In this document: piece by piece, positions 1 through 9,407 of the stretch
Numbering within the stretch: the first letter of the stretch is position 1
How the letters are laid out: the number at the start of each line of letters is the position of its first letter
DNA from: Hyperoodon ampullatus
Taxonomy: Eukaryota > Chordata > Mammalia > Artiodactyla > Ziphiidae
Assembly (NCBI GenBank): GCA_949752795.1
Contig: OX457061.1
Span: forward strand, 127,563,530 to 127,627,529
Direction of reading: 5' to 3'
DNA length: 64,000 bases
The notes under the pieces: model-generated
What the model was told of the DNA's origin: nothing
Database searches by the model: none
What the model saw: only the letters and a program-made list of their open reading frames with translations
Position numbers and translations under genes: made by a program

Positions 1-947
1 AGTGGGGCGGTGTTGCCTGCTCTCCAGAGACTGTGGCCCAGCTCCGTCCTGTCAGCCAGATGCTCAGCCACCCAGTGGGTGGTAGCTTTCTCCAGCGAGG
101 TCTGCGTCCCAAGTGTGGGAGGAACCGTGGGTTCCTGGTTCAGTTCCTCCCCTTTGCTCTGCTTCCGCATCAGATGTTTGCCTCTGTTTCAGGACGAAGC
201 GTGTAGGTGCTTAGAAGCCCTGATTGTGTCTCTTAGGGATTAGCTTCGTTGTCCTCTCAGAAAGAGTGCATGTGGATATTATCATTTCTCCTTTTAAATC
301 GGCAAAAACGCAAGAGTAGAGTTGACTTCGGGAAGCAGTGAGCTTAGAGTCAGTGGCCTGTAGCTGCCTGGCAAGTTACAGAAGTTTTGTAGGACTTTAA
401 TAACTGTCACTTAGAATACGAACAAGAATGGGCAAATGGAGTACTTTCTGTACATCTGGAAATATTCTAGGCAGTTAACACACATTTATGCAAAGTCACA
501 TAAACATATTTTCAACTCAGTGCTCATTTTCTAAATTATTTCTTATTTTTTAATGTCCCGGTTCCCAGGTCAGTTAAAGTACAGAATTATAGAATATGTT
601 ATTTTATATTTTAGAAGTAGCCCAATTTCTTCCAGTTATAAGTGAAGACATTGGGTATAGAATAGTTAGGGGACATAAGCAGGAACTGTAGGTAAACATT
701 ATTTCATAAGACAAACTGTTTTTGTTGTATTTTTAGGGACTTTTCCTTAGGATTCTGTTTCAGGCAGCCCTTTAGTAAATGTGAACCAAATCATAGGTAT
801 GTTTAGCTCTAACATTGGAAAGAAAAGCCCAGATATAAACCTTTATGATGGAGATTAAGTCATCATCTTTATATATGAAATAATAGATTTGTAAATGGAA
901 ACCAGTAAAAATAATGAGTTTTACACATAACCAATTTTTCTGGAATG
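1..947. other. Unique non-coding DNA, no recognised feature
   Basis: The first 240 bases are relatively GC-rich and the rest is AT-rich. I recognise no repeat, exon or RNA gene. The short open frame near the left edge has no homology I know and is probably chance. Confidence 0.5.
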
Positions 948-959
948 CATCTACTTTAT

Positions 960-1171
960 TTATTTATTTATTCTTTTGCGGTACGCGGGCCTCTCACTGC
1001 TGTGGCCTCTCCCGTTGCGGAGCGCAGGCTCCGGATGCGCAGGCTCAGCGGCCATGGCTCTCGGGCCCAGCCGCTCCGCGGCATGTGGGATCTTCCCGGA
1101 CTGGAGCACGGAACCATGTGCCCTGCATCGGCAGGCAGACTCTCAACCACTGCGCCACCTGGGAAGCCCCA
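960..1171 (-). mobile_element. CHR-type SINE, short form
   Basis: The copy reads backwards: an A-rich tail (here tttatttatttattc) at the left, then the gtacgcgggcc end, and the tRNA-like head (gcgccacctgggaagcc) at the right. It lies between imperfect 12-bp target repeats, catctactttat at 948-959 and catccactttat at 1172-1183, one mismatch. The tail has drifted from pure A to a TTTA repeat, so the copy is not among the youngest here. Confidence 0.9.
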
Positions 1172-1183
1172 CATCCACTTTAT

Positions 1184-2542
1184 AAAAGAAACACCATTAG
1201 CATTTATCACTTTAAGAGTCAATATGATGTACTGACAAAGAAGAAGAATGATAAAGAACTGAAGAGAATGGTGTTGAAAATCTTCATCAGTCTTTGACTA
1301 GAGCAGAACAACTCTAGGAAGAGATTCTGCCTTGTGGCTCCTGGAGTTTTCATTAACTTTGATTGATCAGTGCAGTAGTCAGTTGCATTTAATACACCTT
1401 TATAAGATAGGATATTATTGAAATAAACATTCTTATATTTGATATATATTTATTACAAAATAAATTAATCAAGCCATTGCATCTGAATCTGTGAATTGTG
1501 TAGACCTCCACATGTAGTGTTTGTAGTGGGGACACCAAGTTAGAGTGGGTGGATTTTATGTAACTGAAATGATAGTAAGGTTTCAGACTAAGAAAGTCAC
1601 TGCAAAGACTTGAGGCTACATTTAATCACATTTAACACCATAAAATTGGCTGTCAAAAGTCTAATTAACTCTCAGGCATTAGTCTGTTTTCCACGCTGCT
1701 CACTTGCACAGCCTTTCATTATAACATCTGGCAACGTTTTAAAAATTCCCTAGAAGACCACATCTTCCTTTAGTTTCACAGAGTAGAGTTACAGTGAAGT
1801 GAACTATTGTTAGAAAAGCAACAAAAGCATATTTGATGCTTCGTTCTTGAACCACGAGGAAGGTTTTTAATCTCATTTTTGGGTTGCAGGTTACTTCATT
1901 TTTTGTAAAAGCATCCAATTAAGCTTAAAGAGACAGGTTCCCGAGTGTATGTTGATATGTATGTTGAGTTTACTATTTAGTTGACAATTTTCCAAAATTA
2001 AAACCCAACTCTCAGTGGCACAGTTCACCTGCTCTTAAATCATGATGAATATCCAACAGAGTCTTTGTTTTCTTGGTTTTATTCCAACTGCTAAAGAGTT
2101 CTCTTATCACCTAAATACGCTTTATGTTACCAATTGAAATTCAGAAGAAGAGTGCATTTGCTTAGATGTTCGCTAGACTAGCTGGAGATAAACATTCCAC
2201 AGCACAAAACTTTGATGATAACAAAGTATTATAATATTCAGGAGGTAAAGAATGATTGCCTACATGGACGGCAAGCAGACGTACTAGTTAGCGGCATCTG
2301 ATGGCAAAAAAACATGAAATAATATCTTCATTATGGTAAAGAAAAAATAATTATCAAATAAAGTTCCAGGCACAGCTAAATTATCCTTTAAGAGGGGTTG
2401 AAAATAAAGATACATTCAGAAAAATAAATAAATATCGAAGACAGAGCACAAATTGTGCTTGTTGAAACAATCACAAAAGGATGTGCTTCAACAAATAGAA
2501 GGAAATCATACAAGAAAACCCAAAAGGAAGAGTGAATTGCAA
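1184..2542. other. Unique AT-rich DNA
   Basis: About 1.36 kb of AT-rich sequence with no frame, splice signal pair or repeat that I recognise. Old, unrecognisable repeats may be present. Confidence 0.45.
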
Positions 2543-2556
2543 GAAGCAATGATGGG

Positions 2557-2770
2557 AGCTTCCCTGGTGGCGCGGTGGTTAAGAGTCCGCCTGCCGATGA
2601 TGCAGGGGACACGGGTTCGTGCCCCCGTCCGGGAAGATCCCACATGCCGCGGAGCGGCTGGGCCCGTGAGCCATGGCCACTGAGCCTGCGCGTCCGGAGC
2701 CTGTGCTCCGCAGCGGGAGAGGCCACAGCAGTGAGAGGCCCGCATACCACCAAAAAAAAAAAAAAAAAAG
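2557..2770 (+). mobile_element. CHR-type SINE, short form
   Basis: The tRNA-like head (cttccctggtggcgcggtgg) is at 2559, the B-box-like acgggttcgtgcc follows, and the body runs to gtgagaggcccgcatacc before an A tract of about 18. TSDs are gaagcaatgatggg (2543-2556) and gaagcaatgttggg (2771-2784), one mismatch in 14. An extra base gives 'gatgatgcagg' where other copies have 'gatgcagg'. Confidence 0.93.
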
Positions 2771-2784
2771 GAAGCAATGTTGGG

Positions 2785-4058
2785 CATAAATTGGTAGAGT
2801 TGATCATTTTAGATGAGCCATGTCAGTAAAAATAATAATAATAGAAATAATGACTAATTTGCAGGGGTGGGGTGGTAACGTGTGGTGTAACTAATAGAAA
2901 ATGGTGAGGAAACTGAATTTCAAAGATTTGATGCTGATGTGTTCGAAGGTCCTAGTTCCCTTCAGAAGGAGGACGAACTACTTACTATACGGGTATTCTT
3001 ATCAGTTATGCCAGCCGTGCATGTAAACATCTAAAGGAAACAACTAAAGAGATGTCATAATTTCCAAACTAGCAGGAAGGACAAAGGTACTAAATGAATA
3101 AAATACAACCAATACACCATGAGGCAGGAAAGGGGAAAGAAAAGCAAAGGAAAAAGAGCACTGCAAAGTAGCCCAAAATAACGTGATAGAAAAGAGTCCA
3201 ATTATATTAAAAAAATTACAATAGGTAAAACAGAAAAAGAGATAAATTGTCTTAGGTTGGGCTTCTAAATCCACCTAAGGGTTTTGAAAACTGCCTTTAA
3301 AATATAAAAATTAAGCATTGAAAACTAAAGGGATTGGAGGAAAAGTTCACCCGGAAAATACAAATCAGAAAAAGAAAAGCAGTTACAGCAATATTAATGT
3401 CGGACAAAATCTGCATAGTGGAAGGGAAGATCAGGAAGTTTCTTCAGTGGATTCAGGTTGCTGCCTCCACACACCTGTTCAAACCCGGCGTTGCCTGAGC
3501 CCCAGAAACCATTTCTGCTCTGTCCTGTGGTCACCCTTGGCCCCGTGCCCATCTTCCTTATCCCTTCTCTCCTGGACATTTTGTTAGTTTCCCTGTTGAT
3601 CGCGTATTCTTCAGAGCATCTCCAGATTCTTGTGTGTGACAAACCTCATTACACCACTCCCCAACTCAAAATCCCTCAACCATGTAGCATTACTGACAAG
3701 GTGAAACTCCAGTGGGTCAGAAGCTTCCATCTTCATCTCCAGTGTTTTCCCACACTACTTGCTGGTATCACCCACATTTGCATTTCACTGATACTGAACT
3801 GTCACTCCCTGAATAGGGAATCCTCTCACCATTATATAATCCCTTCATCTGCGTGTGTGTGTGTGTGTGTGTGTTTGTTACCACAAAGCTAAATACACAC
3901 ACACACACGTATATAATTTACACCCAACAGTGTATTCTACTTACCTATTTTTTCGTCTCTCTTCCAGTAAAAGGGTTGAGTCTGTGGGGAGCACGCAGGG
4001 TATGTGGTGTCATGTGTGCTGAAATGCAATAATCCCCTTTAGGAGCAGAATGAAAAGA
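2785..4058. other. Unique DNA, nothing recognised apart from a microsatellite
   Basis: It contains (AAT)n at 2831-2842 and a GT/AC microsatellite pair at 3851-3908, listed separately. A 144-codon frame across 3458-3892 runs into the microsatellite and resembles no family known to me; part may be old L2 sequence, but I cannot show it. Confidence 0.4.
3851..3908. repeat. (GT)n followed by (AC)n, inverted microsatellite pair
   Basis: A (GT)n run at about 3852-3874 is followed 20 bases later by an (AC)n run at 3894-3908. The tracts are complementary on one strand, so the locus can fold as a hairpin as well as slip. Confidence 0.85.
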
Positions 4059-4421
4059 ACGAAATTTTGCTATTTGCAGTAACATGGGTAAGTCAGACAA
4101 AGACTTATATGTGGAATCTAAAAAATAGCACAAACTAGTTAATATAACAAAAAAGAGACAGACTCACGGATACAGAGAACAAACTAGTTGTTACTAGTGG
4201 GCAGGGGAGTAAGAGGTACAAACTATTAGGTATAAAATAAGTTACAAGTATATATTGTACAACACAGGGAATATAGCCAGCATTTTATGATAATTATACA
4301 TGGAGAGTAACCTTTAAAAATCGTGAATCGCTTGTTGTACACTTGTAACAATCAAATGTTGTACACTTGTAACTTATATAATATAAATCAACTATACTTC
4401 AGTAATAAAAGGAGAAAAAAA
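4059..4421 (+). mobile_element. L1 3' end fragment
   Basis: The fragment carries the typical L1 order: tttgcagtaacatggg, then acttatatgtggaatct, then agagacagactcacgga, then cagggaatatagccag, ending with tatacttcagtaataaa and an A-rich tail. It covers the last codons of ORF2 and the 3' UTR only. A ttgtacacttgtaac unit is duplicated near 4335-4371. No TSD was found. Confidence 0.85.
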
Positions 4422-5799
4422 ATATCAGTTAAGTCCTCAGGTTAGTTCATATCAATGAGAAAGATTATTCAATTATTAGATTCTTATTATTAGATTAGTA
4501 GATGAAGAAAAGAACATAACCAAGTGAATTGAATGCACTAGCTGAAATCTTCCTAGGTGTGGTTTTACTGGGTGATTGAGAGGAAGTTAAAAACACTAAT
4601 GCAGGATAGAATAGGATTAGGTAATTTGAAAAAGATTGAAAGAATGGAGCGCAGCGGGGGGCGGGGATGGTTTTATCCAGCCTCTAAGATACAGGATTGG
4701 TTCTGATGCATGGGCTTCAGCCAAGAGGAAGATGGTTGTGTCATTGTTGTGATTTCAAGAATAAAATCTCAGGCATCTGTATTTATAGCCTGTGATGTTT
4801 TATAGTTGTAAGCTGCCAACAATGTGAGTTCTACTCAAAAGTACAGATGGTTAAAATCACATGCACAGAAAGTGTCTTCTTCTTGTTGCAGATTCTCCAT
4901 ACGGGCTTCCTCATGTTCACTTTCTGTTATATTTTCCACCTCTTGACAAATGCTCCTGCTCTTTTATTTGATCATTTATGTAAAGTTTTATGCCAAACTT
5001 GCATTAAATTCTTTTTCATGTGCTGTATTTGTTCTGATAATTTCCTTCTCACTCTACATCATTTTTTGCGTTCTCATCCATCTTATCAAGTAGATATAAC
5101 ATAAGAGGGTCATGGAACTTTTGAAAACTACCTAACGTGGGCTGTATTAGGTAAAGAAAACTGAAAGAAATAACTACTATAACTATTAACAGTCTTCATT
5201 CAAAGTACAATTAGGTTAGATTAACCATGATAGTTTTATATGTACTAGATAGTGTTTTATTTCAAAGTGGAAACACTCTTTTTTTAGAATGATGTCCTAG
5301 ATTAACTATATCAACAATGAGTACATGACATGTACGTTCACAAGGCACAGTTGTAGGTGCAATGTCATTGTTTAGCTGTTAGAATTCTTTAATCAATATT
5401 TAAAAGTCATGTTAATAATTAAAAATCAAAATAGACTGAGGACTAGAAATAGCTCAAGACATTTTTAATGTCTACTAAGTTATTGTATGTTTTTCTTTTA
5501 TGTTTTCCAACAAGAAATCATATGATTCCAAGGTATAATAGTTTTTTAATTAGTGGCAGTTTAAACTGTGACGGTATAATGAGAATGTCCCAGAAATCTG
5601 CATTTTCATACTGAACAAAGAATGCTTAACGTTTTATAGGGAATAAAATAATATAGTTTATCTTAATTTTTGATACTAAGAAATTAAGAGAAAATATAAT
5701 TGAGCTAATCATTGCTTGTCAGAAAGTGTTTTGCTTAGACTGGAGGAAATGGGAGATTTGTGTTGCAAATACATGTGTTTAATGTCTTGACCATTTTAT
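4422..5799. other. Unique AT-rich DNA
   Basis: No recognisable repeat or exon. A G-rich patch (gcagcggggggcggggatgg) lies near 4651-4670. The small frame at 4847-5104 has no known relatives and no supporting signals. Confidence 0.45.
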
Positions 5800-5856
5800 T
5801 GGATTGCCCAAAAAGTTCATTTGGGTTTTTCCGTAAGATCTTTTTGGCCAACCCAA
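5800..5856 (+). mobile_element. Mariner-type miniature inverted-repeat remnant
   Basis: The left end reads ttggattgcccaaaaagttc, then tttgggtttttccgtaagat. It jumps to the outer part of the opposite inverted repeat, ctttttggccaacccaa. These ends match mariner elements known from cetartiodactyl genomes, and the preceding 'tta' fits a TA target. Only about 57 bp remain, so both the gene and most of the right inverted repeat are gone. It is non-autonomous. Confidence 0.7.
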
Positions 5857-5977
5857 CATCATGCTATGTCTGTTATGGAATATTTTATCAATATATGTGT
5901 TCATATTCTTTATTTTAAACTTCATGTTTGTTTGAAATCTCAAATAAGAGTTTTACACAGATATACTTTGTATTTTT

Positions 5978-6261
5978 CTTTTTTAATAAATTTATTTTAT
6001 TTATTTATTTTTGGCTGCATTGGGTCTTTGTGGCGGTGCAGGGGCTTCTCATTGTGGTGGCTTCTCTTGTTGCGGAGCATGGGCTCCAAGTGCACAGGCT
6101 TCAGTAGTTGTGGCTCGTGGGCTGTAGAGTGCAGGCTCAGTAGTTGTGGTGCACAGGTTCAGTGGCTCCGCGGTATGTGGGATCTTCCCGGACCAGGGCT
6201 CAAACCTGCGTCCCCTGCACTGGCACGCGGATTCTTAACCATTGCGCCACCAGGGAAGCCC
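5978..6261 (-). mobile_element. CHR-type SINE, long form
   Basis: This longer copy runs from the A-rich tail (aataaatttattttatttat) through the 3' segment ggctgcattgggtctttgtgg to the head gcgccaccagggaagccc. It keeps the middle block (gtagagtgcaggctcagtagttgtgg) missing from short copies. The left TSD atactttgtattttt is at 5963-5977. The matching right copy is at 6483-6497, beyond a second SINE, so this copy was first in a nested pair. Confidence 0.92.
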
Positions 6262-6268
6262 TATACTA

Positions 6269-6482
6269 TTTTTTTTTTTTTTTTTTTTGTGGTACGCGGG
6301 CCTCTGACTGTTGTGGCCTCTCCCGTTGCGGAGCACAGGCTACAGACGTGCAGGCTCAGCGGCCATGGCTCACAGGCCCAGCCGCTCCGCGGAATGTGGG
6401 ATCTTCCCGGACCGGGGCACGAACCCGTGTCCCCTGCATCGGCAGGCGGACCCTCAACCACTGCGCCACTAGGGAAGCCCCC
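6269..6482 (-). mobile_element. CHR-type SINE, short form, nested in the TSD of its neighbour
   Basis: A T tract from 6269 leads into gtggtacgcgggcc and ends at the head cactagggaagcccc. The bases tatacta at 6262-6268 begin the right TSD of the 5978-6261 SINE, so this element landed inside that TSD, just after its first few bases. Confidence 0.92.
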
Positions 6483-6497
6483 ATACTTTGTATTTTT

Positions 6498-7029
6498 AAA
6501 GGAAGAAAATATGTATGTATCTATATCTGTCTATATACAATATATATACACATATATCTGCTTATATACATATTTTATTGGATTCATTGATTGTCAAAAT
6601 GAACTCATTTATTTAGGTTATTGACTAAATATGCCTAAGATTTAACATATTCATAAAACTAAGTTCGATTCATACAGCACATATTAGCTCTAGTTTACCT
6701 ATATTTGTCTACAAAAGACTGGCTCAAATCTACGTTTCATGTCCAGTGAAAAGCCCAGGGTCCTCCCACATACTTTTTAAAATTCCAAATGCACATTCTT
6801 CTGGTCACCCTGGCTTTATTCTTCTACATGCACTGGAATTTTATTTTCAGCTTGCTATGTTTCATGGATTGTTTCTCTCAAATTTGACCTGTACCCAAAC
6901 GGGACACTCAGCCTTTTCCTTATCTATACCAACTCCCTCTCTGGCCTCCCTCCCATAATAAATCACAACAAAATATCACTAACCATCACCAATAGAGAAC
7001 ACCAATAGCTGTATTATTTAAACTAGAGA
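6498..7029. other. Unique DNA with a TA-rich simple stretch
   Basis: A tatctgtctatatacaatata-like simple tract lies at about 6511-6573. The remainder shows nothing I recognise. Confidence 0.45.
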
Positions 7030-7394
7030 AAAGGTGTCAACAACACAATGCCTATCAACTAGTGAATGGATAAATAAATGTAGAATAGCCATGCAATGGA
7101 ACATTATTCAGCAACATAAAAGAATGAAGTAAGGATGCAGCTATAACATGGTTGGACCTGGAAAACATTGTTCTAAATGAAGGAAACCACTCAGACAAGA
7201 CCACATATTGTATGATTCTATTTGTATGAAATCTATAGAGACAGAAAATCGATTAGCGAGTGCCCACTGTAGGTGGTTGTTATAGGTTGGGAGAATAAGG
7301 GTGATAACTAAAGGGTATGGCTGTTTTTGTGAGGTGATAATGCTATTCTAAAATTGATTAATAGTTTTACAAATATGAATATACTGAAAAACCA
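7030..7394 (+). mobile_element. Old L1 3' end fragment
   Basis: The series catcaactagtgaatggata, gcaatggaacattattcagc, ggttggacctggaaaac, then 3' UTR text with gaggtgataatgctattct marks a diverged L1 3' end reading rightwards. It is too decayed for an open frame and abuts an L1 fragment in the opposite orientation. Confidence 0.65.
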
Positions 7395-8380
7395 TTGAAT
7401 TAATTTTTATTAAAATATAATTGACTTACAATATTATATTCGTTTCAGGTGTACAACATAGTGCTTCAGTATTTCTGTACATTATAAAATGAGCACCTCA
7501 GTAAGTCTAGTTACCATATGTCACTGTACAAAGTTATTACAATACTGTCAAGTCTATTCCCTATAAGGTTCCTTACATCCTGTGCCTTATTTACTTTGTA
7601 ACCAGAGGTTTGTACCTCATTTCATGTTCTCCACTCATCCCCCCACACCCCCTCCCCTCTGGCAACCCCCAGCTTATTCTCTATATCTATAAGCCTATTT
7701 CTGATGTTTGTTCATTTGTTTTCTTTTTTTAGATTCCACGTATAAATGTAATCATACAGTATTTGTCTTTCTCCATCTGACTTATTTCACTGAGCATAAT
7801 AACCCTCCAGGTCCATCCATGTTGCTGCAAATGGCATTATTTCATTCTCTTTAATGGCTGAGTAATATTCCATTGTACATATGGACCACATCTTCTTTAT
7901 CCATTCATCTGTCAGTGGACACTTAGGTTGCTTCCATGTCTTGGCTATTGTAAATACTGCTGCAGTGAACATAGGGTGGCATAGATCTATTCAAATTTGT
8001 GTTTTTGTTTTCTTTGGATAAATACCCAGGAGTGGGATTGCTGGATCATACAGTAGTTCTATTTTTAGTTTTTTGAGAAACCTCCATACTGTTTTCCACA
8101 GTGGCTGCACCACTTTACATTCCCACCAACAGGACCCAAGGGTTCCCTTTTCTCCACATGCTCTACCAGTACTTGTTTTTTATTGTCTTTTTGATAACAG
8201 CCATCCTGACAGGGGTGAGGTGACATCTCATTGTGGTTTTGATTTACGATTCCCTCATTATTATTGATGCTGAGCAACTTTTCACGTGCCTGTTGACATC
8301 TGTATGTCTTCTTTGGAAAATGTCTGTTCAGGTCTTCTGCCCAACTTTTAATTGGGTTGTTTGTTTTTTGATGCTGAGTT
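7395..8380 (-). mobile_element. L1 fragment, ORF2 C-terminus plus 3' UTR, antisense
   Basis: The left end has the L1 3' UTR in reverse (tataattgacttacaata, ttcaggtgtacaacatagtg). From about 7787 rightwards the minus strand encodes ORF2 C-terminal blocks such as WKQPKCPLTDEWIKKMW and MEYYSAIKENEIM, then an upstream part with [12 protein letters not shown]. Stops interrupt the frame, so it is a 5'-truncated dead copy. Confidence 0.85.
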
Positions 8381-9286
8381 GAATGAGGACCCCTGGGCTG
8401 GGGAGCCCCATGAGGGGCTCAGATCCCTTGCTCCTTGGGGAGAACCTCTGCAATTTTGATTATCTTCCCGTTTGCGGGTTGCCAACACAGGGGTATGGGT
8501 CTTGACTATACTGCAGATTTTAAAATTTAAAAGAATGTATCGTATAGTAAACCAAATCTTAACCAAATTTTAAACTTGAAAAGAATAAATCATATAGTAT
8601 GTGAGTTACATTGCAGTAAAACTGATATTAAAAAAAAAAAAAACCACAGCAACAAATTACAGTTTTGTGTTGGCAGCCACCAAGATAGAGGTTTTCCTCT
8701 GGAGATACAGTAGTTCAGATGTCAGGCACAAACAGTTTAAACATGAAAATACATCTCATTTCCTACCATGATGCACTCAGGCAGCCCCACATACAGCTGT
8801 AGACTTTTCTTGGAGATCCCAAGACTCTAATGTCGACTGACACCCTTTTGGGTTTCAGCATTTTTTTCTACCTACCTGCATCCATCCAGGAAAAGCGGAA
8901 GTATAATTTATAATTCTTCACTGATACAAATATTGCAGCAACACACCCTACCTTCATTTCTCCACCTGGAATGCTTAGAAGGCAGTAGCAACTACAGAGA
9001 GTTTTGGTGGTAAAGTTTCTGTTTTGATCACACATAGTCTGATCACAGGGGTTTGTGCATTTCAGCTTCTGAACAGAATGGATGAGACTAAACTACAAAT
9101 CTCTATTGACTCTGTTACGTGAGTGGAAGCAAAAGTACCTCTTAATAGAGGAAGAACGTGAACAAAATTTACAGCTGAATGCTCTGTAAATTCCCTGATC
9201 AAATGGTGTTTGATGAGATTAGAACCTCCATTGTACAGAAACTTATTTTAATGTTTTCTGTGAATCTCTTTCTTTTTTTTTTTTAG
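8381..9286. other. Presumed intron upstream of the testican exon
   Basis: The part at 8385-8525 (gagccccatgaggggctcag, gggtatgggtcttgactata) resembles an ancient repeat that I cannot name. From 8640 to the exon the sequence is unique to my eye. The last 40 bases become pyrimidine-rich, as expected before a 3' splice site. Confidence 0.55.
9261..9286 (+). other. 3' splice site (polypyrimidine tract and AG)
   Basis: A pyrimidine tract with an uninterrupted run of 12 T (9273-9284) ends in AG at 9285-9286, directly before the open testican frame. It is a strong acceptor by consensus. Confidence 0.85.
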
Positions 9287-9401
9287 CTCTAGACCCAACT
9301 AAAGACCCGTGCTTAAGGCTGAAATGTAGTCGCCATGAAGTGTGCATTATTCAAGGTTCTCAGACCGCAGTCTGCGTTGGTCGGCGGAGTCTCACGCACA
9401 G
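9287..9401 (+). CDS. SPOCK3: Internal coding exon of a testican gene, probably SPOCK3
   Basis: Testicans are secreted Ca-binding proteoglycans of the extracellular matrix. The exon opens with two bases completing a codon, then 37 open codons, then AG from a split codon (length 115, entering in phase 1 and leaving in phase 2). The peptide begins LDPTKDPC, has cysteines at residues 8, 13, 19 and 29, and ends SQTAVCV..SLTHR. This is the EGF-like start of the follistatin-like domain. SRH, VCI, SQTAVC and LTHR favour SPOCK3 over SPOCK1 and SPOCK2 as I remember them. The acceptor is T-rich and the donor is CAG|GTAACC. Against remembered human SPOCK3 about 10 of 38 residues differ, which is high for a placental orthologue, so fast evolution, a wrong paralogue or a decaying exon remain possible. 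No other exon of the gene was found here. Confidence 0.78.
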
Positions 9402-9407
9402 GTAACC
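9402..9407 (+). other. 5' splice site
   Basis: GTAACC follows CACAG. GT is present and position +5 is C rather than the common G, so it is a medium-strength donor. Together with the acceptor at 9285-9286 it fixes the exon ends. Confidence 0.8.

Noticed and set aside
2557..2770. tRNA genes suggested by B-box-like ggttcgtgcc motifs
   Set aside because: The tRNA-like heads belong to SINEs; no cloverleaf with an intact anticodon arm and acceptor stem was found at these sites.
5821..6624. 267-codon open frame on the plus strand
   Set aside because: It runs across two antisense SINEs and their tails; the peptide is SINE-derived (RGMWDLPGPG… twice) with no gene features.
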